Of a stretch of DNA of 64,000 bases, positions 43,149-51,403 are shown in pieces. The notes under the pieces are model-generated. The model had not been told where the DNA came from, made no database searches, and saw nothing but the letters and a program-made list of their open reading frames with translations. This DNA is from Rhodospirillales bacterium (GTDB lineage: Bacteria > Pseudomonadota > Alphaproteobacteria > Micavibrionales > Micavibrionaceae): contig JACKIU010000001.1 of the NCBI GenBank assembly GCA_020638295.1, positions 806,001 to 870,000 of the forward strand, given 5' to 3'. The translations under genes and the position numbers were made by a program. Position 1 is the first letter of the stretch. Each line of letters starts with the position of its first letter.

Positions 43149-43166
43149 ATGCTACACTGTTAGCAT
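43149..43166. promoter_or_regulatory. Hairpin in the leader of the multi-unit icmD-like gene
   Basis: ATGCTA-CACTGT-TAGCAT is a perfect 6-bp inverted repeat in the 144-bp AT-rich gap between dotF and the next gene. It could be an operator or an RNA leader hairpin. The surrounding DNA is promoter-like. Confidence 0.35.
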
Positions 43167-43242
43167 GTGGCGATATTGCATAAAATTTTATTTAAATTTG
43201 TAGAATTTGCAGCGATTTCCAGAAACATGATGTAATGAGTGT

Positions 43243-45009
43243 ATGGCGGTGGATAGGTTAAAAGAGTGGTTTAAGGGTGTTATGAGTAAGCAAGCAGATA
43301 TGTTTGCTGCTGTTTTTGCGTTTTCTACACTTTTTTATGCTTCTTCCGCGCTGGCCCAAGAAGTTAACGATATTGCCGAAAGCATCGTTACGGGCAGTGA
43401 AGAATTGCCCGGTTTGGTTACGGCGGTCGCCTATGCGCTAGGCTTATTGCTCGGCGTCTTGGGCGTCCTAAAACTTAAAGACCATGTTGAGAATCCTCAA
43501 CAAACGCCGATTCGTGTCGGCCTTATTCGTTTACTCATTGGTGGTGCACTCTTTGCCTTGCCTATCGTTTACGAAGCCGCTGCCAATACCATTGGCGTTA
43601 GCGATTTGTCATTTGACAACGGATCTATCGCAAATGATGTTTCGGCGTTTATCGGTAACATTGGCGGCGCTTTAGGAATAGACTTTAATGGTATTCTTGA
43701 AAGCATCCGTGACTCTATAAGCGATATTCCCGGGCTTATTTCCGCACTGGCTTACATTCTCGGTCTGGTCATCGCGATACAGGCGTTGTTGAAGCTTAGA
43801 GATCACGTTGAAAATCCCGATCAGACGTCTTTGAAAGAATCGGTCATCCGTTTTCTGGTGGCCGGGGCGCTGTTTTCCATCCCGACAATTTATAACGCGA
43901 TGTTTGATGCCGTGGGCGGCAACGGCATGGGAATTATCGGGAATATTGGCAGTATTTTTTCAGCGTTGGGTTTTACGGTATCCGCCTATTCACAATCTGC
44001 TTGCAACCCTTTAGGCGTAATTGGAGGGCTTATTCCCGGAGCAGGCGGCCAAAGTCTTGGGCAAGCGATTTGCGGTATTGTTGTGCATGCGGGTGCTTTT
44101 CCGGCCTTTTTATCGGCTTGTGCGTACATATTTGGCCTTGTCATGGGCATATGGGGGATCTTTAAAATCCGCGATCATGTGCTTAATCCATCACAAACGC
44201 CAATATCTGAAGGTGTAACTCGCCTACTGGCTGGTGGGGCATTTTTCGCCTTGCCGATTTTGGTCGAAGTCGCCCGTAACACTCTTGGGACCGGACCGCT
44301 TCTTGCAGCCTCTGCCATCCCGACTACTGGTTTTAATAATGGCGGCGGCGGTGGTGGCCTTGTGGGTGCTCTGGCCGCTTTGGCCGATGGTGACTTTGTG
44401 GGCGCCCTGGGCGCTCTATTCGGCGGCGGCGGCTGTGGCGGCGGCGGCCCGTTGGGGCTGGACGGTATTCTAGTTTGTTTCATGGGCGATGTCATGGGCC
44501 CCATTCATATCGTACTCAATTTCTTTACATTCTGCGGCGGGATGATTTTGCTGATGATCGGAGTATCGCGGCTTATCAAGAGTGCGCAGGAAGGCGCGCG
44601 CGGCCCAGGTGGAATTGGCACCATTATGACTTTTGTCGCCGGCGGTGCGTTGCTGTCATATAATGAGTTGATGCGCGCATTTTCTACATCGCTTGCGGGG
44701 AGCCCCGTTACCGCGACCTTCGCCACCATGGACTATAATGTCTGTGCGGGCGGTGGCGGCTGTGCGGAAGAAGATGCGGCGCATGCAACGATCAGCGCTG
44801 TTTTGCAATTCGTAATCATTGTTGGCCTTATTAGCTTCGTTCGTGGTATATTTATTATGCGGGGCGTTGCGGAAGGGAACCAGCAAGCCTCGATCATGGC
44901 GGGTATCACACATATGGTAGGTGGAGCCGTCGCCGTGAACTTGGGCCCCATTCTTAATGCCGTGCAAACGTCGTTGGGACTTACGGGCTTTGGTATTACA
45001 TTCACGTAA
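43243..45009 (+). CDS. Multi-unit IcmD/DotE-like membrane protein (about five repeats)
   Basis: This 588-residue exported or membrane protein is built from tandem copies of an IcmD-like module, each with a helix pair. Units lie at about 55-118, 161-225 and 285-349. They share LPGL..A.AY.LGL, KLKDHVENP.QTP and GGALFALPI. Two more diverged units (about 420-485 and 515-580) look more like DotE/IcmC. An N-terminal signal (..STLFYASSALAQ) and Gly-rich linkers (GGGGGG at about 367, GGGGCGGGG at about 394) separate them. In Legionella the relatives are separate small genes (icmD, icmC, dotV). Here they are one chain, directly followed by a free-standing icmD. Confidence 0.8.
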   Translation: MAVDRLKEWFKGVMSKQADMFAAVFAFSTLFYASSALAQEVNDIAESIVTGSEELPGLVTAVAYALGLLLGVLGVLKLKDHVENPQQTPIRVGLIRLLIGGALFALPIVYEAAANTIGVSDLSFDNGSIANDVSAFIGNIGGALGIDFNGILESIRDSISDIPGLISALAYILGLVIAIQALLKLRDHVENPDQTSLKESVIRFLVAGALFSIPTIYNAMFDAVGGNGMGIIGNIGSIFSALGFTVSAYSQSACNPLGVIGGLIPGAGGQSLGQAICGIVVHAGAFPAFLSACAYIFGLVMGIWGIFKIRDHVLNPSQTPISEGVTRLLAGGAFFALPILVEVARNTLGTGPLLAASAIPTTGFNNGGGGGGLVGALAALADGDFVGALGALFGGGGCGGGGPLGLDGILVCFMGDVMGPIHIVLNFFTFCGGMILLMIGVSRLIKSAQEGARGPGGIGTIMTFVAGGALLSYNELMRAFSTSLAGSPVTATFATMDYNVCAGGGGCAEEDAAHATISAVLQFVIIVGLISFVRGIFIMRGVAEGNQQASIMAGITHMVGGAVAVNLGPILNAVQTSLGLTGFGITFT

Positions 45010-45074
45010 ACGGGCGGTCCGTTTGCGGGGTGTATAATTTAGTGAGCAAACCTTTGGTAGAGGAGAACTAAACT

Positions 45075-45500
45075 ATGTTTAAGAAAACACACAAAACTTA
45101 CAATAAACTTGGTGCGTTAATGGTTGCCGGTATGGTTGCCGGTATGTCTACAAGCGCGTATGCGGGCGGTACCGGTACCGGCGGCGGCGGCGGCGGCGGC
45201 AATAACTTCAGCAGCATTGCATCAAACATTACGACCTCCATTCAGAACCTGCCGGGTCTGTTGACCGCGCTATCCTACATGTTCGGGATCCTGCTCGGCG
45301 TGCTCGGCGTGATGAAAATCAAAGATCACGTTGAAAACCCGACGCAAACCCCGCTGAAAGACGGCGCAATCCGTCTGGCGGCCGGTGGCGCATTGTTTGC
45401 CCTGCCGATCCTGTTCGAAGCGATGTTCAATACAGTCGGCACTCAAGACATGGATGTTGATGCTGCCAAGCTGAACAAAATGAACTTCAACGTCAGCTAA
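45075..45500 (+). CDS. icmD: IcmD/DotP-like small membrane protein
   Basis: This 141-residue exported protein has a signal peptide (ending TSAYAGG), a Gly-rich stretch of about 15 residues, and one IcmD module. The module reads LPGLLTALSYMFGILLGVLG, KIKDHVENPTQTPLKDGAIR and AAGGALFALPILFEAMF. It is nearly the same as units 1-3 of the preceding 588-residue protein, so they derive from a common ancestor. The ribosome binding site GAGGAG is excellent, suggesting it is made in larger amounts than its neighbour, as would suit a subunit present in many copies. It is the last gene before icmJ. Confidence 0.85.
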   Translation: MFKKTHKTYNKLGALMVAGMVAGMSTSAYAGGTGTGGGGGGGNNFSSIASNITTSIQNLPGLLTALSYMFGILLGVLGVMKIKDHVENPTQTPLKDGAIRLAAGGALFALPILFEAMFNTVGTQDMDVDAAKLNKMNFNVS

Positions 45501-45503
45501 CTT

Positions 45504-46226
45504 ATGGATGCATTCCCCATCACATTGGGGATCGCCCGGCCCTCTGGGCCGGGCAGTTCCAGAAAACAGGGCGGAGCCGGAAATTCCGGCTCCTCTTCTG
45601 CTGTTGGAGAGAAACTCCCCAAAGACTTAAAGCAAAAGATCTTCGAACGCGACGGTCACATATGCCAGTGCTGCGGCTTTGAGTCGAAGAAATATCAGGA
45701 AGTCCTGCATAAAAATATGGATATCACGGACCGGTCAGAGAAAAATCTGATTACCACGTGCATATTTTGTCACCAATGTTTCCATCTTGATGCGGTCAGC
45801 ACTATGAAGTCAGGTGTTTTGATCTGGCTGCCAGAGATCGATCAGGCTACGCTGCATCATATTGCCCGAGCCGTCTATATTGCGCGGATTTCACAAGGCC
45901 CGGTCGCCGAAGCGGCGCGTAAGTCTCTGGACATTCTGATGGGTCGGCGAGAAGAAGCCCGAAAACGCATCCATACCGATGATCCTTTCATTCTGGCCAG
46001 CGTCTTAAGCGATTATCTCGGCCCCAAACATTATGAGATGCGCGAACGAAAACTTGAAGGCTTGCGCCTTTTTCCCCTTGATCGGCGCATCATCAAAGAG
46101 GCCGATCTTGAATTTAACCAATTTCCGCAAATTTTAGCCTATTGGCGTTCCAAGGACGGGCCGTTTGGCGGCAAAACCCCGCCACAATGGATTTCTATCT
46201 ATCAGCAACTCAATCAGGCCGCTTAA
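45504..46226 (+). CDS. icmJ: IcmJ/DotN zinc-binding coupling-complex protein
   Basis: This 240-residue cytoplasmic protein has an HNH-like zinc site. The first Cys pair is in FERDGHICQCCGFESKKYQE and the second in ITTCIFCHQCFHLDAVSTM. DotN/IcmJ belongs to the DotL coupling complex that recruits substrates. The C-terminal helical half (LASVLSDYLGP, then RLFPLDRRIIKEADLEFNQF) is also family-like. Residues 12-36 form a Gly/Ser-rich, low-complexity insert encoded by strong hairpins. It starts 3 bp after icmD and has no good ribosome binding site, so translational coupling is likely. Confidence 0.88.
   Translation: MDAFPITLGIARPSGPGSSRKQGGAGNSGSSSAVGEKLPKDLKQKIFERDGHICQCCGFESKKYQEVLHKNMDITDRSEKNLITTCIFCHQCFHLDAVSTMKSGVLIWLPEIDQATLHHIARAVYIARISQGPVAEAARKSLDILMGRREEARKRIHTDDPFILASVLSDYLGPKHYEMRERKLEGLRLFPLDRRIIKEADLEFNQFPQILAYWRSKDGPFGGKTPPQWISIYQQLNQAA
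45514..45593 (+). promoter_or_regulatory. Three consecutive hairpins in the 5' coding end of icmJ
   Basis: Three perfect inverted repeats follow each other in 80 nt. TCCCCA/TGGGGA (45514-45531) comes first. GCCCGGCCC-TCT-GGGCCGGGC (45534-45554, 9-bp stem) is second. GGAGCCGGAA-A-TTCCGGCTCC (45573-45593, 10-bp arms) is third. No T tract follows them. They could slow ribosomes or protect the icmD mRNA 3' end from exonucleases. Confidence 0.6.
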
Positions 46227-46357
46227 TCCTGACATTATTAATGTAAGCATAAAAACATTTTTCAGATTGAAATCCCTATGAGGTCGGCTCGTTCTTGGTT
46301 ATATTTATGGTTGGCTCTGTGCCTGTCCCATAAATTATAAATGACCGAATATTCGTT

Positions 46358-49300
46358 ATGAGCTATATCAAAAAAATATTGGCGCCGATTCAAAAATCAA
46401 TGCGGCAATCGGTCTCGTCTTTCATTCATTTAGAAACCGCCGACAACGCAACAACTTTGGTGTCTTCCGACGGCTCTTTGATTTCTTACCTTAGAGTTGA
46501 GGGTAGCAAGCAAATTATCGGAGAAGACGAATATAACAATATTGTTGAAGGCGCGACGATTAAAATGGGCGCACGGTTCGACCGGCAGGGCCATGCCATG
46601 CAGGTTTATTATGTCCGCGATCCGGGACGGATTGCAAAAGTTCTGAAAGGACTTGTGCGCCCGCTGGAGATCAGCGCGAACAACATCGGTCTGGAAATTG
46701 ATGATCTTATCAATGAGCGCGTTACCCACTTGCAACGCTTCTTAAGTCATGAAGAGGCCTATTTTGTTTTATGGACACGTTCCAGCGTTCTAACCAAAAG
46801 CGAGATTGACCGCGCTGGAAAAGATACGCAGGAAAACGCGAAAAAATGGGTTACCGCGCCTGATTCACAGTTTCCCTATGCGACCCTTGAGCCTTTGCGT
46901 ACGCGTCATAAAAGCTATATAACGGCGATGACCGGCGCTCTTGAAGAGCTTGGAGTCAGCTGTGAGTTGATGGAAGTTCATGGTGCGCTCAATGCCATAA
47001 GGGCAAATATTTTTCCTGATAGAGCCAATGACAAATGGCGCGCATGTCTGCCGGGCGACCCTATCCCGCCGCGCGCACCTCAAAGTCAGATTGATATGTC
47101 CGATATTTTGTGGCCCAGCATCCCCAGTCAGCTTGTTGCCGCCGATGCGCGGGTTTTGGGCAAATCAATATGTCGGATCGGCAATGTCTATTGGGCCGGC
47201 GGGGATATGAGTTTGGGTCCGATGGACGCGACGGCTTTTCCTATATTGCTCAACCGGCTTGTCGAGGCCGATATTCCTTTCCGGATATCGTTCCTGATTG
47301 AAGGTGGCGGGGTTTATGCGACCCAGCTCAGGACATTTATGGCCACAATCATGGGGCCGACGAATGCATCAAACAAGCAAATCAAGTATTCCCTTGAGGG
47401 TTTGCAGGCCTTGGCGCGTAACGAACCTGTCGTACGTTTGCGGGTTTCCTTTGCAACATGGTGCATGACCGAGGAAAAAGATGAGATTCAAGACCGGCTT
47501 TCGGTGCTCTTGCAGGCCATTGAGAGTTGGGGTTATGCGCAAGTTACCGAATTTTCAGGCGACCCTCTCGATTGCATTATGTCTTCGGCGATGGGCATTC
47601 ACTGCGGCGGTACGGCACCAACCGGAATTGCGCCGATGCGAGAAGTTATGAAACTTCTTCCTTGGCAGCGACCTTCCAGCCCCTTTAGAGAGGGTGGCTC
47701 TATACTTTTCCGTAGCCCGGATGGTAAGGTGTGGCCCTATCAAACCGGAACCAGCCTCACCACGACGTGGTTTGATTTGATTTTTGCACAGCCCGGCGCG
47801 GGTAAATCTGTTTTGCTTAATACGCTTAATCTGGGAACGTGCTTATCGCCCGGCCTGAACAGGTTACCGTTTGTCGCAGTCGTTGATATTGGGCCGTCTT
47901 CTTCAGGACTTATTTCACTTATCCGCGAAGCTCTGCCGCTTAACCGGCAGCATGAGGCCAGCTATTACCGTCTGCAAATGAGCCATCAATATGCGATCAA
48001 TCCCTTTGATACACAGCTTGGTTGCCGTCACCCACTGCCTGAAGAGCGTAGTTATCTGGCCGAGCTTTTAACACTTTTGTGTACACCTCCCGGTTACGAC
48101 AAACCTTATGACGGGATGCAGCAGCTTACCGGGCTGGTTGTTGACGAGATGTATCGCTGGCGAAATGATGGAGAGGCGAATGCCGAGCCCAGACCTTATT
48201 TGCCCAGATTGGAATCCGAGGTTGATGAGGCCATACACAAACATAACATCCACCTGCCGACGGATCCGTATTGGTGGGATATTGTCGATAAAATGTTTGA
48301 TCTTGGCGAATATCACATTGCCAGTCTGGCGCAACGCCACGCCGCACCAACGCTGAATGATTCAATCACCGCTTCACGGCGGCCACAAATTAGAACATTA
48401 CTGGAGGAAACTGCCGTTGGGTTTAGCAGTGAAAACATTATCAGCGCCTTTGAGCGGATGATTACCTCGGCGATCCGTGAGTATCCGATTCTTTCTTCGG
48501 TGACCCAGTTTGATCTGGCCGACAGCCGGGTTTGCTCCTTGGATCTGATGGATGTTGCGCCACAGGGCGACGAGGCTGCGGACCGGCAAACTTCTATCAT
48601 GTACATGCTGGCACGTCACGCGCTGGTGCGCAGCTGGTGGATGGGTAAGGAAGCAGTGCAATACGTGCCCAAACGCTATCAGGAATATCATGAGATGCGC
48701 TTGCAGGAGCTTTCCGAATCACCCAAGCGTCTTTGTTACGACGAGTTTCACAGAACCAGTAAATCCCATTCGGTGCGCAACCAGATTATCCGTGACGTGC
48801 GCGAGGGACGCAAGCGGGGCGTACAGATTGTTTTGACCTCCCAGCTTATCGATGACTTCAGCAAAGATATGGTTGATCTGGCGACCGGTGTATGGGTCTT
48901 GGGGACAGCCATTTCCGATAAGGCGGTTGATGATGTTGTCGACAGATTCGGACTTTCCGACACAGCCCGCAAGATCATTCGTCACAAGCTGACCGGCCCG
49001 AAATCAATTGGTGCGCCATGTCTTTTCGTTCTGGGCTCTACCGATGGTCGCTACGAACAGCATTTGTATAACACGCTCGGGCCGATTGAGCTTTGGGCTC
49101 TTTCAACCTCAGCCGAAGATGTGGCTATTCGTAATCGCCTCTACAATAAGATTGGCGCCGGACGAGCCAGACAGATTTTGGCATCGTCGTATCCGGGGGG
49201 GAGCGCGCGCAGTGAAATAAGGCGGCGTGTTCTGGCCCGAAGCGAAGACGGAGAAGCGCGCGCCGCCATGATCAGCACAATTATTGAGGAAATTGTCGAT

Positions 49301-49366
49301 GAGATCGTTGAGGAAAGTAAAAATCAGCAAAAGTCTGAAATCGGCAAACGGGCCGCGTTGTTGTAA
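46358..49366 (+). CDS. dotO: DotO/IcmB secretion ATPase
   Basis: This 1002-residue cytoplasmic ATPase of the VirB4/TraU class energises assembly of the T4BSS. The Walker A motif is PGAGKSVLLNTLN (about residues 479-491), and the Walker B region is RLCYDEFHRTSKSHSVRNQI (about 787-806). The arginine-finger region (REGRKRGVQIVLTSQLIDDF) follows. The N-terminal domain (ADNATTLVSSDGSLISYLRV) is typical. The icmJ-icmB order is as in Legionella, and the length matches IcmB (about 1009). The C-terminus ends in a charged helix (EEIVDEIVEESKNQQKSEIG). Confidence 0.95.
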   Translation: MSYIKKILAPIQKSMRQSVSSFIHLETADNATTLVSSDGSLISYLRVEGSKQIIGEDEYNNIVEGATIKMGARFDRQGHAMQVYYVRDPGRIAKVLKGLVRPLEISANNIGLEIDDLINERVTHLQRFLSHEEAYFVLWTRSSVLTKSEIDRAGKDTQENAKKWVTAPDSQFPYATLEPLRTRHKSYITAMTGALEELGVSCELMEVHGALNAIRANIFPDRANDKWRACLPGDPIPPRAPQSQIDMSDILWPSIPSQLVAADARVLGKSICRIGNVYWAGGDMSLGPMDATAFPILLNRLVEADIPFRISFLIEGGGVYATQLRTFMATIMGPTNASNKQIKYSLEGLQALARNEPVVRLRVSFATWCMTEEKDEIQDRLSVLLQAIESWGYAQVTEFSGDPLDCIMSSAMGIHCGGTAPTGIAPMREVMKLLPWQRPSSPFREGGSILFRSPDGKVWPYQTGTSLTTTWFDLIFAQPGAGKSVLLNTLNLGTCLSPGLNRLPFVAVVDIGPSSSGLISLIREALPLNRQHEASYYRLQMSHQYAINPFDTQLGCRHPLPEERSYLAELLTLLCTPPGYDKPYDGMQQLTGLVVDEMYRWRNDGEANAEPRPYLPRLESEVDEAIHKHNIHLPTDPYWWDIVDKMFDLGEYHIASLAQRHAAPTLNDSITASRRPQIRTLLEETAVGFSSENIISAFERMITSAIREYPILSSVTQFDLADSRVCSLDLMDVAPQGDEAADRQTSIMYMLARHALVRSWWMGKEAVQYVPKRYQEYHEMRLQELSESPKRLCYDEFHRTSKSHSVRNQIIRDVREGRKRGVQIVLTSQLIDDFSKDMVDLATGVWVLGTAISDKAVDDVVDRFGLSDTARKIIRHKLTGPKSIGAPCLFVLGSTDGRYEQHLYNTLGPIELWALSTSAEDVAIRNRLYNKIGAGRARQILASSYPGGSARSEIRRRVLARSEDGEARAAMISTIIEEIVDEIVEESKNQQKSEIGKRAALL

Positions 49367-49378
49367 GCAGAGCACATT

Positions 49379-50050
49379 ATGAGTGATACACCTCAGGATC
49401 AGGACGATTTTACACTCAGCGCCGAAATCATGGATCGGGCTGAGCGTAAGGCCTTGAAAGCAAAAGCCAAGAAAGAGGCGACGGAGAAAGCCAAGAAACT
49501 TGAGCCGACCGAAGAGGAAATCGAACTGGCGCTGGCCAATACGAAATTGGCCGAAGTCGAGCGCGCAAAAAAGAAGAATATGTATAAGCTGGTCGGCACT
49601 TTTGTCGGTCTTGTTCTGGTGTTTTTAGCATATGATTATTTATTTGCGCCGCGCAAGGGTGGCATGCCCTATGCGATCTGCAAAATGTATCTGGAATTGA
49701 ATGTACGCTTCCCTCAAGATTTACGGTTAAGTACCGTGAAAAATTACGGCAAATATGTTCGCATCTGGTATACGCAGCTCGATGCTTTCGGCGAATACAG
49801 AATGGAAAATATAGAGTGTTATTACCGTCGAGATAAAGAAACCGGCCTTTCTGTCGAAAAAATCCTGATTGACCGTCGTGAAGTTGATACAGAAAAAGTT
49901 GCGCTTTTTAATAAAATCCTTCCGGTTATCAAACAAAATCCGCCCGATTTAACACTTCCTACCAGACTGCCGGATAGTCTCGAAAACCTGCAAATGAACA
50001 CCAATGAGTTTCGCTTTCAGCTGAATTTGCCGCAAAAGCTGGCTAAGTAA
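49379..50050 (+). CDS. Unknown single-pass membrane protein ending the T4BSS operon
   Basis: This 223-residue protein has a charged helical cytoplasmic head (residues 15-65, rich in Lys/Glu/Ala, likely coiled coil), one membrane helix (YKLVGTFVGLVLVFLAYDYL, about 69-88) and a periplasmic domain. That domain contains YAICKMYLELNVRFPQDLRL, VRIWYTQLDAFGEYRMENIE and two Cys. I do not recognise the family. It starts 13 bp after dotO and is certainly cotranscribed, so it is very likely a component or accessory of the secretion system. It occupies the position of IncI traV, but I cannot show homology. Confidence 0.78.
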   Translation: MSDTPQDQDDFTLSAEIMDRAERKALKAKAKKEATEKAKKLEPTEEEIELALANTKLAEVERAKKKNMYKLVGTFVGLVLVFLAYDYLFAPRKGGMPYAICKMYLELNVRFPQDLRLSTVKNYGKYVRIWYTQLDAFGEYRMENIECYYRRDKETGLSVEKILIDRREVDTEKVALFNKILPVIKQNPPDLTLPTRLPDSLENLQMNTNEFRFQLNLPQKLAK

Positions 50051-50066
50051 TGCTGTCCAGTTGAAT

Positions 50067-51236
50067 TTAGTTGGGCAAAAGCGCCCAATAGCGTCCCTGT
50101 GATTTCATGGGGCCGGCGATGTTCTCGGCATGCTCACCATACCCCCAGAAGACATCACCGCGCACAGGTCCGCGGATCGCGCCGCCGGTATCCTGAGCGA
50201 TCAGCATACGCTGCAAGCGGCCCAGAGCGGCCAGCGGGGTTTCTATATCGGCCCAGAGCGGCAAGCCATAGGCCAGTAGCGAGCGATCTACTGCCAATGA
50301 GCGTCCGGCCGTTAATTCCACCCCTTCACCACCGACCGGGCCAGCACCATCAAGCCGTTTGAAAAATACGTATGAAGCGTTGGTATTCATGATCTCATCG
50401 GCTTGATGGGGATGGGTTTCGAGCCATTCGCGGATGGATTGCATCGATACCGTGTCTTTGGTGAGCTGCCCGCGCTTAATCAGCTCACGGCCGACGGCGT
50501 AATAAATATGGCCGTTTTGACCAGCGTAGCCGATCCGCAGGATGCCGCCTTCGGCCAGTTCAACCACGCCGGAGCCTTGAATCTGGACAAAGAAGGCATC
50601 GACGGGATTATCGACCCAGACCAGAACTTTATCGTTATGCGGCCACTGGCCAGCGACAATTTTTTCACGCGGTTCGTAAGGTTTAAGGTTGCCGTCAACG
50701 ACGCGCCCGGCGATACGGTGTCCTTTTAAGTCTTCACGAAATTCACCGAGCTGGACCATAACCAGATCTTCCGGGCGCCCATAAAGCGGGGTTTGATACG
50801 GCCCGGAGCGCGAAAGCGAGCCTTTGAGCGATGCTTCGTAATAGCCGGTGAACAATCCGGTTTTCTCTTTACCGGCAAGAATTTGGTACGGAGTAAAGCG
50901 CGTTTCGAAAAAGTTTTTTAGGATTGCCGGAGTTTTGGGCTCAAGGGCGATAAATTCGCGGCAGGCCGGTTGCCAATGACCATATGTTCCGGCTTGTTCA
51001 AGGGCGCCGAAGGCCTGCGCCGGGTCGGCCTTGAGGATACGTTCGCAACTTTTGGCAAAAGCAGGAACCAGCGTCTCAAAATCATCGCCGCCCCAGCCGG
51101 GAAGATCGGCAAAGTGCACGGGTTTTATATTCAGTTCTGGTTGCGGCGCTTCAGCCATAGGGCCAGCGCAGGCCGTTAACATGATAAGAATGAGGAATAA
51201 AGTTATACGCATGGTTTTTTGAACTGTGTTTTTCAT
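50067..51236 (-). CDS. mltA: Membrane-bound lytic transglycosylase A
   Basis: This 389-residue lipoprotein (lipobox LTAC after a short hydrophobic signal) has the MltA barrel and the 3D domain. Visible features are GYYEASLKGSLSRSGPYQTP, FFVQIQGSGVVELAEGGILR, and the terminal LIAQDTGGAIRGPVRGDVFW with GYGEHAENIAG that carries the catalytic Asp. It cleaves glycan strands to anhydromuropeptides at the outer membrane. A 85-bp palindromic repeat ends 11 bp upstream of the start codon, so its leader and perhaps its ribosome binding site come from that repeat. In related genomes mltA follows the tim44-like gene, as here. Confidence 0.93.
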   Translation of the reverse strand: MKNTVQKTMRITLFLILIMLTACAGPMAEAPQPELNIKPVHFADLPGWGGDDFETLVPAFAKSCERILKADPAQAFGALEQAGTYGHWQPACREFIALEPKTPAILKNFFETRFTPYQILAGKEKTGLFTGYYEASLKGSLSRSGPYQTPLYGRPEDLVMVQLGEFREDLKGHRIAGRVVDGNLKPYEPREKIVAGQWPHNDKVLVWVDNPVDAFFVQIQGSGVVELAEGGILRIGYAGQNGHIYYAVGRELIKRGQLTKDTVSMQSIREWLETHPHQADEIMNTNASYVFFKRLDGAGPVGGEGVELTAGRSLAVDRSLLAYGLPLWADIETPLAALGRLQRMLIAQDTGGAIRGPVRGDVFWGYGEHAENIAGPMKSQGRYWALLPN

Positions 51237-51246
51237 TCATGATAAG

Positions 51247-51331
51247 CACCCCCACCCTTTCCCTCCCCCTCAAGGGGGGGATGTGTAGGCTTGGTGAACG
51301 AAGAGAGCCTAGCCGAAGCTGGGTGGGGGTG
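51247..51331. repeat. Palindromic dispersed repeat, copy 1 (mltA leader)
   Basis: This 85-bp element has 11-bp inverted ends, CACCCCCACCC and GGGTGGGGGTG. The interior has a CCCTC/GAGGG-type core followed by a GTGAACGAAG segment. It matches the element at 54345-54433 in ends, inner core and the CCGAAGCTGGGTGGGGG end. It lies between mltA and the tim44-like gene. Confidence 0.85.
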
Positions 51332-51403
51332 TCCAATTTTAAATACGGATAATTGCCCCCCGGTTCAGGTCAAAAGCAGGCTTCCTCGCAATGACATACA
51401 GCT

